Shown: positions 1 to 11,045 of the stretch, one piece after another
Layout: the number at the start of each line of letters is the position of its first letter
Position numbering within the stretch: position 1 is the first letter of the stretch
Origin: Epiperipatus broadwayi
Taxonomy: Eukaryota > Onychophora > Udeonychophora > Euonychophora > Peripatidae
DNA length: 64,000 bases
NCBI GenBank assembly: GCA_028023455.1
Contig: JAQFVV010012396.1
Span: 9,838,085-9,902,084 of the forward strand
Direction of reading: 5' to 3'
Made by a program: the position numbers and the translations under genes
Notes under the pieces: generated by a model
Seen by the model: the letters and a program-made list of their open reading frames with translations, nothing else
Told to the model about the DNA's origin: nothing
Databases searched by the model: none

Positions 1-1820
1 TGCCGAATTTGAAATTAGGACCATAATAAACTGAGTTTGAATTCCTTTCTTCATTAGATACTATAGTTATGAGCATGGATGATGATCTCTGGTGGACATT
101 ACGATTTCACAGTTACAATTTGGCGCCCGGGTATACATAATCTTATTACTATCATTAGAAAAACACACTAGCATTCCTTGTTTAGTTCCAGAGTTATTTT
201 CAATCGATTATCTACTTGCACTAAAGTTCAGGTTAGAATATATATATGAGTAATCAATGAATCCCAGGCAGGAAGTCTAATTTTTGAAAATTGGTATTTA
301 TTATTGAGGATTTTTAGGAAAATGTTCACTCTGCAGCCATATTTACTTCTTTTGTATTGATCTAACATGAATGTTTTCAATACTCAAATATTTTAAAACT
401 AAATCAATTTGTTTATATAGATCTGACTATATTTTAATGGTTGTGTATTACCAGTAGGCACTTTAATCCTGCATAAAAGATGATATATTTTTAAAAGGAG
501 TTTGCCTTGACAACAGGTTCAGATTGTTATTGGGATTGTCTAAGTCTTGAATGATTTTAGTTATATATATATATACTAAACATACAGCATGTCTTAATAA
601 TAGAGTGATAGGATTATTTCTGGTAAATTAGAAAGAATAGTAATCAAATATTTTTATGATTTAAATTCCAATTCTGGAGTTCATATTCTAAGCAATGGCT
701 ATATTATGGTTCATTTCTTAACTTCAAATAGCAATATAGATGAATACTAAATGGATTCTGAATAAATCTATTGCCTTTTATCTGAAAAAATCCAATCCTA
801 AAAGCTGTCAGAAATCTCATGTCAGTCTACTTAGAGTTCAATTTTGTTTCATAAATTTTTTCTCTTCCATAATCATATCGAATCCAGACAATTATCATTA
901 AAAACCTTTTAGTTATATTTTGTTGTTCTCATTGATTTAATTCAGCATTTTCATCATAACTTCTCAAATCGAAAGAAAATTAGCATCACTATGTAATTCA
1001 TGTAATTTAAGATCAAAGTCATTCTTTTAAATGAAATGTATATATATTATGATATTTTTGCCATGTATGTAAGTAGATTGTAAAAGAAAAAAAAACCCAG
1101 TAGTTAAAAAAGAATTTCTAATTGAGATTTTTGCAAGATCAAGAAATAAAAATATATCTGCTTACATTAAACTTTGTATTAAATATTTTTTTATAATTAA
1201 TTCCCAAAAAATAAATTAAGTTGATTCAAATATTTTATTAAACTTTTTTTTATCAAAATTCCTCATTTTAATTAAAATGTGATGAATGTAAGACTGATTA
1301 TCAATTATACTAATTAATTATTTCAGAAAACAAATCCAGCTATGTAAAAAGTATTTGGAAAAACATCTTTTGAGTCACATATTAAATATATTTTCTTAGA
1401 ACATGTATAAAAATCAGAACAACTTAAATTATCTCAGTATTTTCATTTAGTATGAAGTTTGAGTTAAAGTTTCAAATAAAATTAATGTAAAGTTATAGTG
1501 AGAATGAGAGAGTAGCTAAACTGATGTCATATCCTGAATATATTGTTAAATAGCAAACTCAAAAGTCTTTAATTGGTTACTCAGTGCTTCGAAGGGTAAC
1601 CATTCCATTGCACTTTTGTCTAAGATCAATTTACCTGCATTAATTACTTGCACTAGGCAATTATTGAATTCATGCTGGCAAATAAACACTAAAATTAAAA
1701 TTGAGTGATAGAAATCTACTGTATTGGAAATAAATATGTACATCATCATACTTTGTAAAAAGGTTATTTTCCAATTTATCAGGTAAATCTGCCTTTACAA
1801 AATGTATAGCTATAGTTTAT
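1..1820. other. AT-rich intergenic DNA
   Basis: No reading frame with protein-like composition and no convincing exon were seen. The only item picked out is a primer-binding-site-like word at 119-131, listed separately. The rest is simple A/T-rich sequence with short homopolymer runs. Confidence 0.5.
119..131 (+). other. Possible LTR-element primer binding site
   Basis: The word TTTGGCGCCCGGG follows a CA-ending stretch (TTACAAT). LTR retroelements often have TGGCGCC just after the 5' LTR, where a tRNA 3' end primes reverse transcription. If so, the first ~118 bases would be the end of an LTR that continues off the left edge. No gag-like frame follows, so this could be chance. Confidence 0.22.
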
Positions 1821-1901
1821 TAAATTGAAAGGCTGCAAATCTCTTGTGCTTATTATAATTCTTATCTGACAGCCAATCAGATGTTATGATGGCTGTCTGA
1901 A
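1821..1901. repeat. 81-bp repeat, copy 1, with internal hairpin
   Basis: This segment recurs at 2184-2264 with only a few differences. Both copies carry GACAGCC and, about 16 bases later, its complement GGCTGTC, so the single strand can fold. Both start with an AAAGGCTG word followed by TTATTATAAT. A piece with a similar AAGGCTGAAA word and ATTATAATATT flank is at 6314-6420, suggesting a dispersed small fold-back family. Confidence 0.7.
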
Positions 1902-2183
1902 TAGTGATCAAACCATAAACATAAGACAGAGAATTTTACCAAGAAAAGGGCAATTCACCCTTTTCTTTCCTTGTCTTTTTATATATATCTAAGCCAGTCT
2001 GAAGTATTTAGGTTTGAAAGCATGAAGCTTTGAATATCTTCACATTTAACTCACAGAGTCTAAATTACAAACATACAGCGCGAAATCCTACAATTTACTA
2101 CACAGTAATTTTTAGATGTTATAAATTGCAGTAACGTATGTAAATAATGTTTATTTTATAAAGTGCAGATAGTTAGTTGAAAT

Positions 2184-2264
2184 TAAATTGAAAGGCTGCA
2201 AACCTCTCGCACTTATTATAATACTTATCTGACAGCCAATCAGATGCTATGATGGCTGTCTGAA
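2184..2264. repeat. 81-bp repeat, copy 2
   Basis: Second copy of the 1821-1901 repeat, 363 bases downstream in the same orientation. The hairpin arms GACAGCC and GGCTGTC are intact. Just upstream is TTTATTTTATAAAGTGC; a related word (TTTATTTTATATAGCG) lies before the repeat copy at 23051, so the two repeat types may share a parent. Confidence 0.7.
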
Positions 2265-3119
2265 CCATTATAATATTTAAATAGAAGAATATTTAAATTA
2301 TAATGATTATATCAAATGTCTAATTTTTTTGCTTATATTTGTTTATATACTGAGTACGTGCATGCTTTAATATATTTATATATGCATAGATAAAGTTTGT
2401 AATTATATTTTAGAATTTTTTTATTTTTTAACAATTTTATCTCAAAAGGATCAGGTTTCTATGTTTGTATCGAAGAAAAATAATTTTAAAAAAATTATTT
2501 TTACATTTCAATTATGTAAAAGAAAATGAGTAAAAAATTATAAACTTGATCTTGTTTCCATTATAATTATTAATTTAAGCAATAGTGTGGTTGCCTCCAT
2601 GTTTATTTATCTATTAAATAATTGGCTATAGAAAGAAATTTGCTGTTAATTAAAAAGAATCTGGATTAATCTTTGAGGTCTTAAAGGAACCAAACAAGGC
2701 AAATTTCCTAATGTCCAATGCAGACATTTTTATTGTTGTAGCTGTTATTATTATGTGATTATTCATATAATAAATGAATATTGATGGGCTGCTCACCAAC
2801 ACATCACCCAGCTTGATAAGTTTACTGGCTTTTTATCTTTGAGTTTGCGATCAAGAAACACTATGATCTTTATTCTCATTTGCCTGATAATTCTTTATGG
2901 AAATATTTTCTTGCAGGCAGGATGAATGTTGTATGAATGGATTTTTTTTGAATAGATTTTTAATCATGTCAGATAAAATTAAATTATGTGCCTTATTTCC
3001 AAGAAGCTGTAAAGTTTTCAGCCAAGATAGTGATTGGTGGCTGAAGGGAGAAGGTACTAATAATCCTGATTGCTGATCTAGAATGCCACTTGATGATGAT
3101 TTTTATTTAGGTACTTTAA
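2265..3119. other. Intergenic, nothing recognised
   Basis: A/T-rich sequence without a protein-like frame, splice-bounded exon or clear repeat. It runs up to the start of the LINE endonuclease relic. Confidence 0.45.
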
Positions 3120-3835
3120 CTACAAACAATTTTCAGGTAAAAGAAGATTGCGTGGATTATAAGTAGAAATGTCTAATATTAAATGAGAATATTGTTGAAC
3201 TTTGTGAAGTTAGAAGAAAATACGAAAGACAATTGATTTAAAAAGTGGGTTAATATTCTATTACAATGGTATAAATATTGGAAGCACAAGTAGAACAGGA
3301 TTCATTATAAGTAAAAAATGGAAGAACAGCATTATAGGGATTGATGGTATAACAGGCAGAGTGGCAACATTAGTTATACAAATTAATGGAAGCTAATTAA
3401 ATGCAGATAATCCAGATTTATATCTCAACAAATTCTCATTGTGATGAAGACATAGAGGATTTTTATATGGATGTACAAAATGCTTTTGATAAGCAAACAA
3501 TATTTTAAACTTAACTTAGAGTGCCAGAATTTATACTCAATTGAAAGATAAAAGGGTTGTGGGTAATTTGGTTATGGTGATAGAAATGAGAAAAGATACA
3601 TACTTCTGGAGTTTTTTTTTTCCTTGAGAAAAATGTTAAACAGGAATGAATATTGAAGCATTCAAGTGAAGGTACCGCAGAAATGGATTATATTTTGATT
3701 AATAGAAAATACATATTACAAGATTGTAATGTTTTTAATAGATTCAACACAGAAAATGAGCATTCATTAATGAGAAATAAGATACACATTAATGCAAAAC
3801 TAAAAAGATCAAAACTATTATATTAAGAGTTTCTA
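3120..3835 (+). pseudogene. LINE endonuclease relic, first part
   Basis: Translating all three plus frames with frameshifts gives the exonuclease/endonuclease domain of the non-LTR retrotransposon family whose copies are often labelled craniofacial development protein 2-like. Recognisable pieces are ISKKWKNSI, IDGITGRVATLV, STNSHCDEDIEDFYMDVQNA and near the end EMDYILINRKYILQDCN followed by FNTENEHSLMRNKIHIN. In this family the domain nicks target DNA during insertion; the last block holds the SDH-type catalytic motif, here changed to EH with S after it. Many stops and at least three frameshifts make it dead. It probably belongs with the tail at 8579-8710 on the same strand. Confidence 0.75.
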
Positions 3836-3950
3836 TTTCTAACCTTCAGAAACATTCCAATGAATTTAAATTCAAACTTGCAAATCATTTTTTAATTTTA
3901 AAAATTGTTCAGATGCGACTGAAATAAGTAGCTAGTTTTTTTTTTCCATA

Positions 3951-4040
3951 TGTCAAAGCATCGGCCAGGAAGCAAACCCGCGACAACTGTCTACAAGCAG
4001 AGCCGTTGTGGTGACTTCTTGGCTACCAACGCTTGACATA
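3951..4040 (-). repeat. tRNA-like element in an extended hairpin
   Basis: Read on the minus strand, bases 4032-3958 form 75 nt with tRNA-like geometry. A 7-bp acceptor stem (GCGTTGG with CCGATGC, G-T pairs allowed) directly abuts a 17-nt T-arm with a 7-nt loop. The B-box is GGGTTTGCTTCC, diverged from GGTTCGANTCC, and the anticodon arm is not normal. The flanks TATGTCAA and TTGACATA are exact complements and lengthen the terminal stem. It is most likely a tRNA-derived SINE head or a fold-back element, not a working tRNA. It interrupts the LINE relic around it. Confidence 0.5.
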
Positions 4041-4079
4041 GTAACAAGTTAACTTGAAATAGCAAGTTAACTAATATTT

Positions 4080-4330
4080 TATTAAGAATTGCAAAAGATA
4101 GCTAGTACAAAAAAACATTGATTCATCAGTAAATTTAAGGTTTGAAGAAATGAAAGAATATGATTTTTTTAAAAATGATTCATTAAGAAGAATATTTAGA
4201 ATTTGTAAATAATGGTATGAAAAAAAATTAATAATGATATAAGAAATGTATAATTATGAATTGTCAAAGAAAGCTAAAGAAGAGAATAGAAGTCTTACAA
4301 GTTTAAAACAACATCATTATCATTGGCATC
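4080..4330 (+). pseudogene. LINE relic, linker after endonuclease
   Basis: Pieces such as VNLRFEEMKEY and, further on, NDIRN with a basic stretch resemble the linker between the endonuclease and reverse transcriptase in the same LINE family as 3120-3835. It continues that relic after the tRNA-like insertion. Stops are frequent and the call rests on weak similarity plus position. Confidence 0.45.
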
Positions 4331-5164
4331 ACCACTGTATCAGCCAACCATATTACAATATATGATGCATAAATAGTTTTAAAGAAATAAAATTAGCCAT
4401 AATTTCAATTAATTACTTGTTCAGCTGATTATTTGAGAGGCAATTGGAAATCCTTGAAATAGAATGAATGTAAAAAGATTTAATCTGCAAATGATTTTAC
4501 TGAAAAAAAAATTTATTGTATTGCATTGTTCTCTACTCTGTCCACTGAAAAACTGATTTGTTGAATGAAAATTTGTAAGAAAAATAGTTATTGTAGTTCG
4601 GTTAACCTTTGGTCTACCACAAAATATATTTTCATTACTTACTATCCAGATCCAGTATCTATTTACATAAATTTATATTATATCAAATTAATTTATTAAA
4701 AAAAAATTAACATATTATTAACAAATATGAAACATTTAATTAACACATTTGAAACATAATGTACGTGAAAGTTCCCGCATATATTTCTGTTGCATCATAT
4801 TTTGTTTATTTTTCTGTCTTTTTTTGAGTAATAGATATTACAGCAGAATTTTTTTTTGTGTGTGTGTGGTTATTTCTTTTCTATTTTATATGTTTCTTTT
4901 ATTTTGCTCTTATTGTATTCTGCTAATCATTTTCTTACCTCAGTTATAGTTTCTTTTTTTTTTTTTTATTGCCATTTGTATTACCATTTAGAGACATACA
5001 TATAATGTATGCATTCACTACAAATGGCCAAATCTCGTCATTTTTTTTTTAAAATTATCAGCCATGGTATCTACACTATCCTTTATCATAATCAAGTATA
5101 ATTTCAGTTTTTTTTTTTTTTGGGGGGGGGGGCACACCTATATCTACTTTTTAGTCATAGTGCA
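4331..5164. other. Low-complexity intergenic DNA
   Basis: A/T-rich sequence with long T runs and a notable homopolymer junction near 5109-5132, where about a dozen T are followed by about a dozen G. No coding evidence. Open frames here come from T-rich bias and encode F/L/Y-rich nonsense. Confidence 0.45.
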
Positions 5165-6170
5165 CTCTGGATAACAATGTCACAGGACTTTTTGAAACAA
5201 TTGCATCCTTTTGAAATCCAACTAATGGCTAAATGTCTATCTTTTGGATTTACATAACAAGTTGCTAATTCTGTCTTATCTTTGCATATGGTATCCAGGA
5301 ATGTTACTATTAAGGGAATATAAGGTAAAATAATTATCAGGTTATATTGTGATCAGAATTTTCTATTTCTTCTATTATTCTCTTGACATTTTACATCTCA
5401 AACATCGATTCATATGATGTGATGCTACTGCCCAACCTGCTCCTAAAAGTCACTAATTATTCACTTATAATCATATTCCAGTTGGGATATATGCATCTTA
5501 GAAATACTCATGATTCCATCTCTTAATACATTGTTAATGGGCTTCAGTTTATTGTCTATGTCTTTCTGAAGCATTGTCAAACCTAAGAGCTTGTAAGGTA
5601 TTTTGAAATTTGTCTCTGCTCATTAGATCATTGAAAATTTTATATCTATCTTTTTTGTTCCAAAGTTAGGAAATTTCGTTGCTTTTTGATTTATAAACAC
5701 CAATCATTATTAAAATTCCAATAAATTTTAGTTCAATAATATCTATTTTCTTCCATTTATTTGCATAAATTCTTTGACCTCTTTCATTTGTCCAGTTTAC
5801 GATGATTTCCAATGAATGATTTGTGGAAAAATCTCAAAAATGAAAAAGCAACTATTGATTTCACAATTGGAAAAATGTGTAGGACTTATTTTTTCTTGTA
5901 AGATATTACATGAGGGTTGCTCAATTGAGATTTCACAATAGAGAATTCAATCAACGCTTCAATTGTATTTTTGATATGTATATATTTTTTGCCTGGTTTT
6001 CTTGACTCACATCCTTAAATGTCATGATCTCTTTCACTATTTCAGATTTTTGCTATCATCAGTGTCAAAATCTGCTATGTTAGATTCCTCATCATTTTCT
6101 GAAGAAATACAATGACTTATTGTATTCAATATTGGTTGTTTCTTCCAAGAGAGTTGTGTCTATTGTAATG
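5165..6170 (-). pseudogene. piggyBac-type transposase relic
   Basis: Minus-strand translation gives the core of a piggyBac-family (DDE_Tnp_1_7) transposase. The clearest stretch, around 5560-5795, reads WTNERGQRIYANKW, then IDIIELKFIGILIMIGVYKS, LWNKKDRYKIFNDLMSRDKF, and LQALRFDNASE, followed by KLKPINNV. These match, in order, the family's GLLILAGVYRS, MSRNRF, LRFLRFD and DKL-PI blocks. An acidic N-terminal piece (SENDEESNIADFDTDDS) lies upstream near 6070-6120, as is usual for the family. Several stops and frameshifts break it, and the later catalytic region has decayed. No TTAA-flanked inverted ends were identified. It lies between two plus-strand LINE pieces, consistent with insertion into an older LINE. 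Confidence 0.75.
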
Positions 6171-6313
6171 TTTTAGTGATTTTTCCATTGTAAAAAAGAA
6201 AAGTAAAATTTTTATACATTATAGAAAAACTGAAATTATCAAAAGGATATTTTATTTTGTATATAAAATGTATAAAAAAACTAATAACTTTTTAATTTAT
6301 TAAGCGCAAGCAG

Positions 6314-6420
6314 ATTATAATATTAAAATAAAAGGCTGAAACCTTTGACAGATGCGCCTTGTGTTTTGACTTGAGAGTTCTCTGTGCAAAGCTTTCAGCC
6401 GTTCACATTATTATAATAAT
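6314..6420. repeat. Imperfect hairpin repeat
   Basis: AAAGGCTGAAACCTTTG (6331-6347) is nearly complementary to CAAAGCTTTCAGCCGTT (6387-6403), and the outer flanks ATTATAATATT and ATTATTATAAT also pair. This gives a fold-back of about 100 bases. It shares the AAGGCTG word and ATTATAAT flank with the 1821 and 2184 repeats. Confidence 0.55.
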
Positions 6421-7640
6421 TTTTTATAGATCTATATTATCTAGTAATCATTTGCAATCTAGATTTCTATGAATTGAGAACTGTGAGATTTGACAATCAA
6501 ACTCTTATGGAAAATGTCAAAATAAATATTTTATGATTTACATTAGATGATTTCTGTATCAGACTTCAAATGGTATCAACTTAAAATGAGTCTGATTATA
6601 ATTTTATGCATACCACACACTTCTAAATAAAATTAACTCAAAAATAATAAATTAGACCAATAGAATAATAGCTTCATAAATTTATAACTATCTTTTTAAA
6701 ATAAAAGTAATCAAGACTGAAAGTGAAAATAGATTATGGATTCATTGGAACCATTTCATAAGCAGATGATTAAGCAGTAAAGAACTTTATGTATATTTGG
6801 AATTTACTAGGATTATTTTATAATTACTTTGACTATTTAGATATATAGAAGAATTTGTTACTGCTATCACTCATATAACAAACAGTGAATAGTACTTGAT
6901 AAATTAATGATTATTATTTGTATTATTCTATTGGTAAATATATTTAAAAAAGTTTATTAAATCAATCGTGAATACTGCAATAAGAAAGATAAACTAAGTC
7001 CAATCATTTTCTTTCTTTCAACAATTTAAGTGTTGAAGAAATTCCAAGAAGTTATTTGAAGAGTAATTAATTTTGAGGCATTGCTACATTTTAGATATCT
7101 TAGCGGATTTTGTACGCTGTTAAAACCATCTTCATGATCCATTAGCTTTCTACCTTAGATAAATATGAAATCTTTTTTTTTTTTATAATCTTGGTAATAC
7201 ATCTTTCAAAATATATATCAAATAATATTCCAGATCACTCTGCTTGTGAATCATCTATTTAAGAATAAGTAATTAAAGGACACCAAATTGTAGTAATTCT
7301 GTCCCATGGATTCACAATATAATGTAATTTATTGATAAAATCTTGATTAACATTTCTGTCTCACTTTATCTTCTTTATCATTTATATATTGTTAAATACA
7401 TAAATAATTTAATGTATTTTAGTTTATTATATGTATAAAATCTATCAGTTTTATATTCATTTTCTTAACTTTAGTTATTTATTGTTTTTTTTAAAATTTT
7501 TTATTCAATAAATATTAATAATGTTGCTATTATATCTTTTAAGAATATGATTATACAATTTGTATGAAAAAGCTAGTTTTCAAGAAAGCAAGTCTGTGCA
7601 TTGAAATCGTGCACATAATAATAATAGAATTCAAGTGTCA
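6421..7640. other. Intergenic, nothing recognised
   Basis: A/T-rich DNA. It may contain unrecognisable remains of the LINE reverse transcriptase expected between 4.3 and 8.6 kb, but no catalytic block could be read with confidence. Confidence 0.4.
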
Positions 7641-7643
7641 AAA

Positions 7644-7715
7644 GTGCCAGCACAGGAATTGATCCTAGGACCTCATATTCCAGCGACTGATATTGTACCA
7701 CTGCATCCACAAGGC
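7644..7715 (-). repeat. tRNA-derived SINE fragment
   Basis: On the minus strand the segment starts GCCTTGTGGATGCAGTGG, resembling an RNA polymerase III A-box (TGGCNNAGTGG). About 40 bases later it has TAGGATCAATTCC, resembling a B-box (GGTTCGAATCC). The spacing fits a tRNA-derived promoter. No poly(A) or simple tail was clear. Confidence 0.5.
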
Positions 7716-7889
7716 ATAAAAAAGTCAAGTTGTATTTCAGGTTTGCTACATTCATGCACACTAAATGTGAGTCCATGGGATATTAACAAGTATAAATGGA
7801 ATTGATTTGGATATATTTCTTGAAGAGATAGTATAAGAAAACCTTCATTTTAGTATCTCTTCTAAGATTGAGTATTTGGTTAATACAAG

Positions 7890-8545
7890 ATGGTAGTGAA
7901 ATTTAACCCATATCTAGACACTACTTTGTGGATTTTGTCATTATCAATGAGGATTTGGGATTCAAAGCCAGAACTATTGCAGTTAAGTATCCGGAAACTA
8001 CCTTTCTCTCTAGGTTTATTATCAAACTCACTGAATTTTTTAAAAAATTTACATTTTGAACTTGAGCTAACTTGCTAAAATAATGTTGTAAATCTGATTT
8101 CAGATCAGTAACTACATAATTGCATCTGTCTTAGCCAGGAAATAAAAGTATCTACTGTTAGAAAAGATCCAAGGTTATTAAAATAAATATATCAAATCTA
8201 TAAAAATATATAAACAGATTGGCTTGGATTCAAAGGTTTAAGGTTTTTTGAACATCAGATTGTTAGTATGATAGTAAAAAAGGAATATAGGATAGTTGTT
8301 AAACTTACAGCTGCATTAGATCCAGTTTTAAATCTCAAATCCACTTTGATAAAAGCAGAAACTGACCTGGGAATGAGAATCTAAATGCAATACCAACTAG
8401 TCACTTTTGATTATTCAAACATATAATAGATTGTGCTGGATTAGAAAGCTGCTCTTATTTTATATTATTGTGAAAAATTCTCCTTATAGTAGTGCCACCC
8501 AATGCACATCATAGTAATCAATGGATGCTAGAATTACTGCAATTA
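7890..8545. repeat. Old inverted pair of the hammerhead repeat family
   Basis: The left half (about 7890-8060) reads, on the minus strand, as an aged copy of the 13.2-14.2 kb repeat, with AAATCCTCATTGATAA where good copies have the stem I strand and CTGATGA. The right half (about 8316-8400) is in the opposite orientation and keeps GAAACTGACCTGGG where good copies have GAAACTAGTCTGGG. At 8478-8534 the outer part appears (TAGTAGTGCCACCC, then GTAATCAATGGATGC), matching the end of the 41.2 kb element. The ribozyme cores here are too mutated to work. Confidence 0.6.
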
Positions 8546-8578
8546 AAGAATCAAGTGATGTATTGTTAAGAGAGAATT

Positions 8579-8710
8579 AAAATTTTAAACTGGATCCCAA
8601 AAGGTAATAAAAGAGTACATATGAGATGGATGGATGAAATAAGAAATATTGCTGGAATGATGTAAAAAAGAGAAATTTTATCTGACAATAGACTATTAAT
8701 AAATAAATAG
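8579..8710 (+). pseudogene. LINE reverse transcriptase C-terminal relic
   Basis: The frame reads KILNWIPKGNKRVHMRWMD, then EIRNIAGMM, a stop, and KRE. It aligns with the better copy at 33082-33417 (ILNRIPSDCKRS... HVRWMDEIRKCAGVMWRRE). This is the conserved C-terminal tail of the same LINE family as 3120-4330, and it lies on the same strand. It may be the 3' end of that element, with later insertions between. Confidence 0.7.
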
Positions 8711-8759
8711 TGATGATTGATTATGGAAAATAATTGTGCCCTAATAAGTTGTTTGTGCA

Positions 8760-9254
8760 CGTATGTATTTACGCGTCTTGATGATGACGTTGTAGATTAG
8801 AAAAAAAATAGTCAGCTTCTAAAGAATTATCTTCTTAATTTCATTCTGTTTTTGGAATTTTCTTTTCTTTTTTTTGTTTTGAATGCCTCTCTAAAAATAA
8901 AAATTTTAAATACAGTATACTTTTTTAAATGCCAAAAAGGTGGCGCTTTTTTCTTTTTTAAAAAAAAAAAACAACTTAAAAATAATTTCTTTAGGTTTAA
9001 GATAAAAAGTTAGCGGGATAAAATAATCAAATTTCAAAATCATCTTATATTAAAAAATTAAGGTAAGTGCAAAGTATTTATATTTTAAAGTTATTTGAAA
9101 TATATTTTTAATTCCGTGATAAATCCATTGTAATTAAAATAAATATTATAACTCCCCCTCCCCAGTCTCCACTCAAGAGTTTGAATAAGATGTAAAAATA
9201 AAGCATTACCTCTTTCTGAACTCTAACATCATGTATTGCAATCTTGAACTATCA
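8760..9254. other. Intergenic, nothing recognised
   Basis: A/T-rich sequence with T and A runs (for example 8930-8972). No coding or repeat call. Confidence 0.4.
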
Positions 9255-9850
9255 ATATTACTAAATGTTAGCCCAATTTAATTCCCATCTCTTGATTAAT
9301 TTCTGGATTTTTTGCTCTTATCAATGAGAACTTTGAATTGAAAGCTGGAACTAATATAATTATAATTTAACAGCCACCTTTAATTTTTTTTTAATTATCA
9401 ATCTTTTAACTTGAAATTAAAAAACAAATCCTAAGCTTAAATCCGAGCCAAACTACACAGAACTTGAATAACTTAGGAATTATATATTTTATTAGCTTGA
9501 GTACTACTCTAACTATAGGTATTCTTTTTTCCTAGATAAAAATATTACTAACATACAGTCTTTGAAAAAAGATACCTACATTTAAAATAGAACTGAATTC
9601 ACCAAAATGTATAGTTATTGATCTTAGTGTCAGATCTTTATAATTTTATAATCAAATTAAATGGTTTGGATTTAAAATCTTAAGACTTTTTAAAATTTCA
9701 AACTAGAAATATGATAAATTTCTAAATGCATAACTATTCTGGTTCCAGTTTGGAATCTCAAATCCTCATGGATAAAGATAAAAGCTGTAAATGGAATGGG
9801 GGTTAAATTATATTACTACTTGGTAACCACTGATGATTCTTGCTTACAAT
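9255..9850. repeat. Second old inverted pair of the hammerhead family
   Basis: Around 9280-9400 the minus strand gives a degraded copy of the 13 kb repeat, including the AACAGCCACCTTT word shared with 13450 and 13903. Around 9735-9790 the opposite orientation appears, with GAATCTCAAATCCTCATGG where good copies have the sequence leading into the ribozyme core. Layout matches 7890-8545 and 13.6-14.2 kb: unit, spacer, inverted unit. Confidence 0.5.
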
Positions 9851-10240
9851 TTGTGAGAGTACAGAAAGTCTATTATGCTTTGAGAATCAAATGAGATTGT
9901 GTTAGTAAGAAAAATGTAGCAATAAAATATTTCTAGAAATATATAGATTTACAATATCTGCTTTTGGGTATTTTTCATGCCATTTTAAAATTAAAATACA
10001 ATTTAATTTTAAATTATTTATAAAGAACTAAAAATGTGTTTCTTTTAAATGATGGTTGAAAATGAAATGCTTGTAATATTTAGAAACTAGAAATGGAGTT
10101 TTTAATTTTGTTATTTTTCAATAAGTAGCAAAATACAATAATTGAAGTTCCATAAAATGAGATCTATTGATATGTATATATGGAAAAAATATATAAAGAC
10201 TAACTAAATGAAATATATACAAAAATAAAATAAAATACAA
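9851..10240. other. Intergenic, nothing recognised
   Basis: A/T-rich sequence without a supported feature. Confidence 0.4.
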
Positions 10241-10365
10241 ACAAAATTACTTGTATGTAAAACTGCTTTTATATTTCAACCAGAGGACTGGTTTTCATCA
10301 GAAAGAAAACCAGACCTCTGGTTGAAATATAAAAGATAGCAGTTTTACATACAAATAATTTTGTT
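10241..10365. repeat. Near-perfect fold-back with hammerhead-like core
   Basis: Two arms of about 60 bases, running inward from ACAAACAAAATTACTTG and its complement, are nearly exact reverse complements around 10300. On the minus strand CTGATGA (10301-10295) is followed by one A, a 6-bp stem AACCAG/CTGGTT with loop TCCT, and GAAAT. That is the order of the hammerhead ribozyme core, apart from the extra A. The right arm keeps the stem and GAAAT but has lost CTGATGA. Hammerhead motifs of this kind are known from Penelope-like elements and retrozymes. Confidence 0.65.
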
Positions 10366-10495
10366 TGTATCACACCCACATATTGCACAAGTAATGGTGT
10401 CAAAGTGCAGTAATGACTTCAGTATATTGAAGCTACTTTTATCCGAAGGATATATTCTTATTCTTCTACTTTACTTTCTTTGTATTTCTTCATAT

Positions 10496-10655
10496 ATTCA
10501 TTTTTTAATAAAACTTCTATATTTAAAAATGGTAGAAAATTTTGAAAAAAATCAGTTATTTTAAAAAGCAGAGGAAGTTTGAGAAAGTTCTGATGAAGAC
10601 TGCTGGAGAGTCGAAACTATCAGGAAAATAAAGAAGTTTTATTAAAAAAAAATTT
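10496..10655. repeat. Fold-back with second hammerhead-like motif
   Basis: The ends ATTTTTTAATAAAACTTCT and AGAAGTTTTATTAAAAAAA are complementary. Between them, on the plus strand, CTGATGA (10590-10596) is followed by one A, stem GACT/AGTC with a 7-nt loop, and GAAAC (10613-10617). The extra A after CTGATGA is shared with 10241-10365, so the two probably derive from one family. Stem I pairing could not be shown here. Confidence 0.55.
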
Positions 10656-10825
10656 TTGCATTAAAGTGTATATGAAAGAAATTATTATAAGCAATATATA
10701 TGAAGCTGCTTTTAATAATATTTTTAAAAAGATTAGTGTTTAATCATAGCAATAACAAAAACATGACAAATCAATATGTTCTTCAGCTTCTTGGTGTAAA
10801 ATAAGATATAAACTTAAAAGATCAT

Positions 10826-11045
10826 TTATTTCTTGATTATAACCTTCATTGATGTTGCTTTACCATTCTTTGAAGATGGCAAAAGATTTTTTTTTATCAC
10901 TTTTTGTATGCATTTTTTTTTCAAGGTCATCATCATAATCAATTTTGAAATGCTTGATGTGATGAACATGTGATCCCATAAATAAGAAATATTTTTTATG
11001 AATATCTTTTTGCAAGATTTTCTTTTGCCCACATAAAATATGCAA
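10826..11045 (-). other. Open segment of unknown nature
   Basis: Two overlapping minus frames stay open for about 200 bases. One reads HHIKHFKIDYDDDLEKKMH and then a K-rich stretch, with a plausible continuation after one stop. Charged composition is a little better than background, but no family is recognised and there are no clear splice sites. It could be a transposon relic or chance. Confidence 0.2.
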
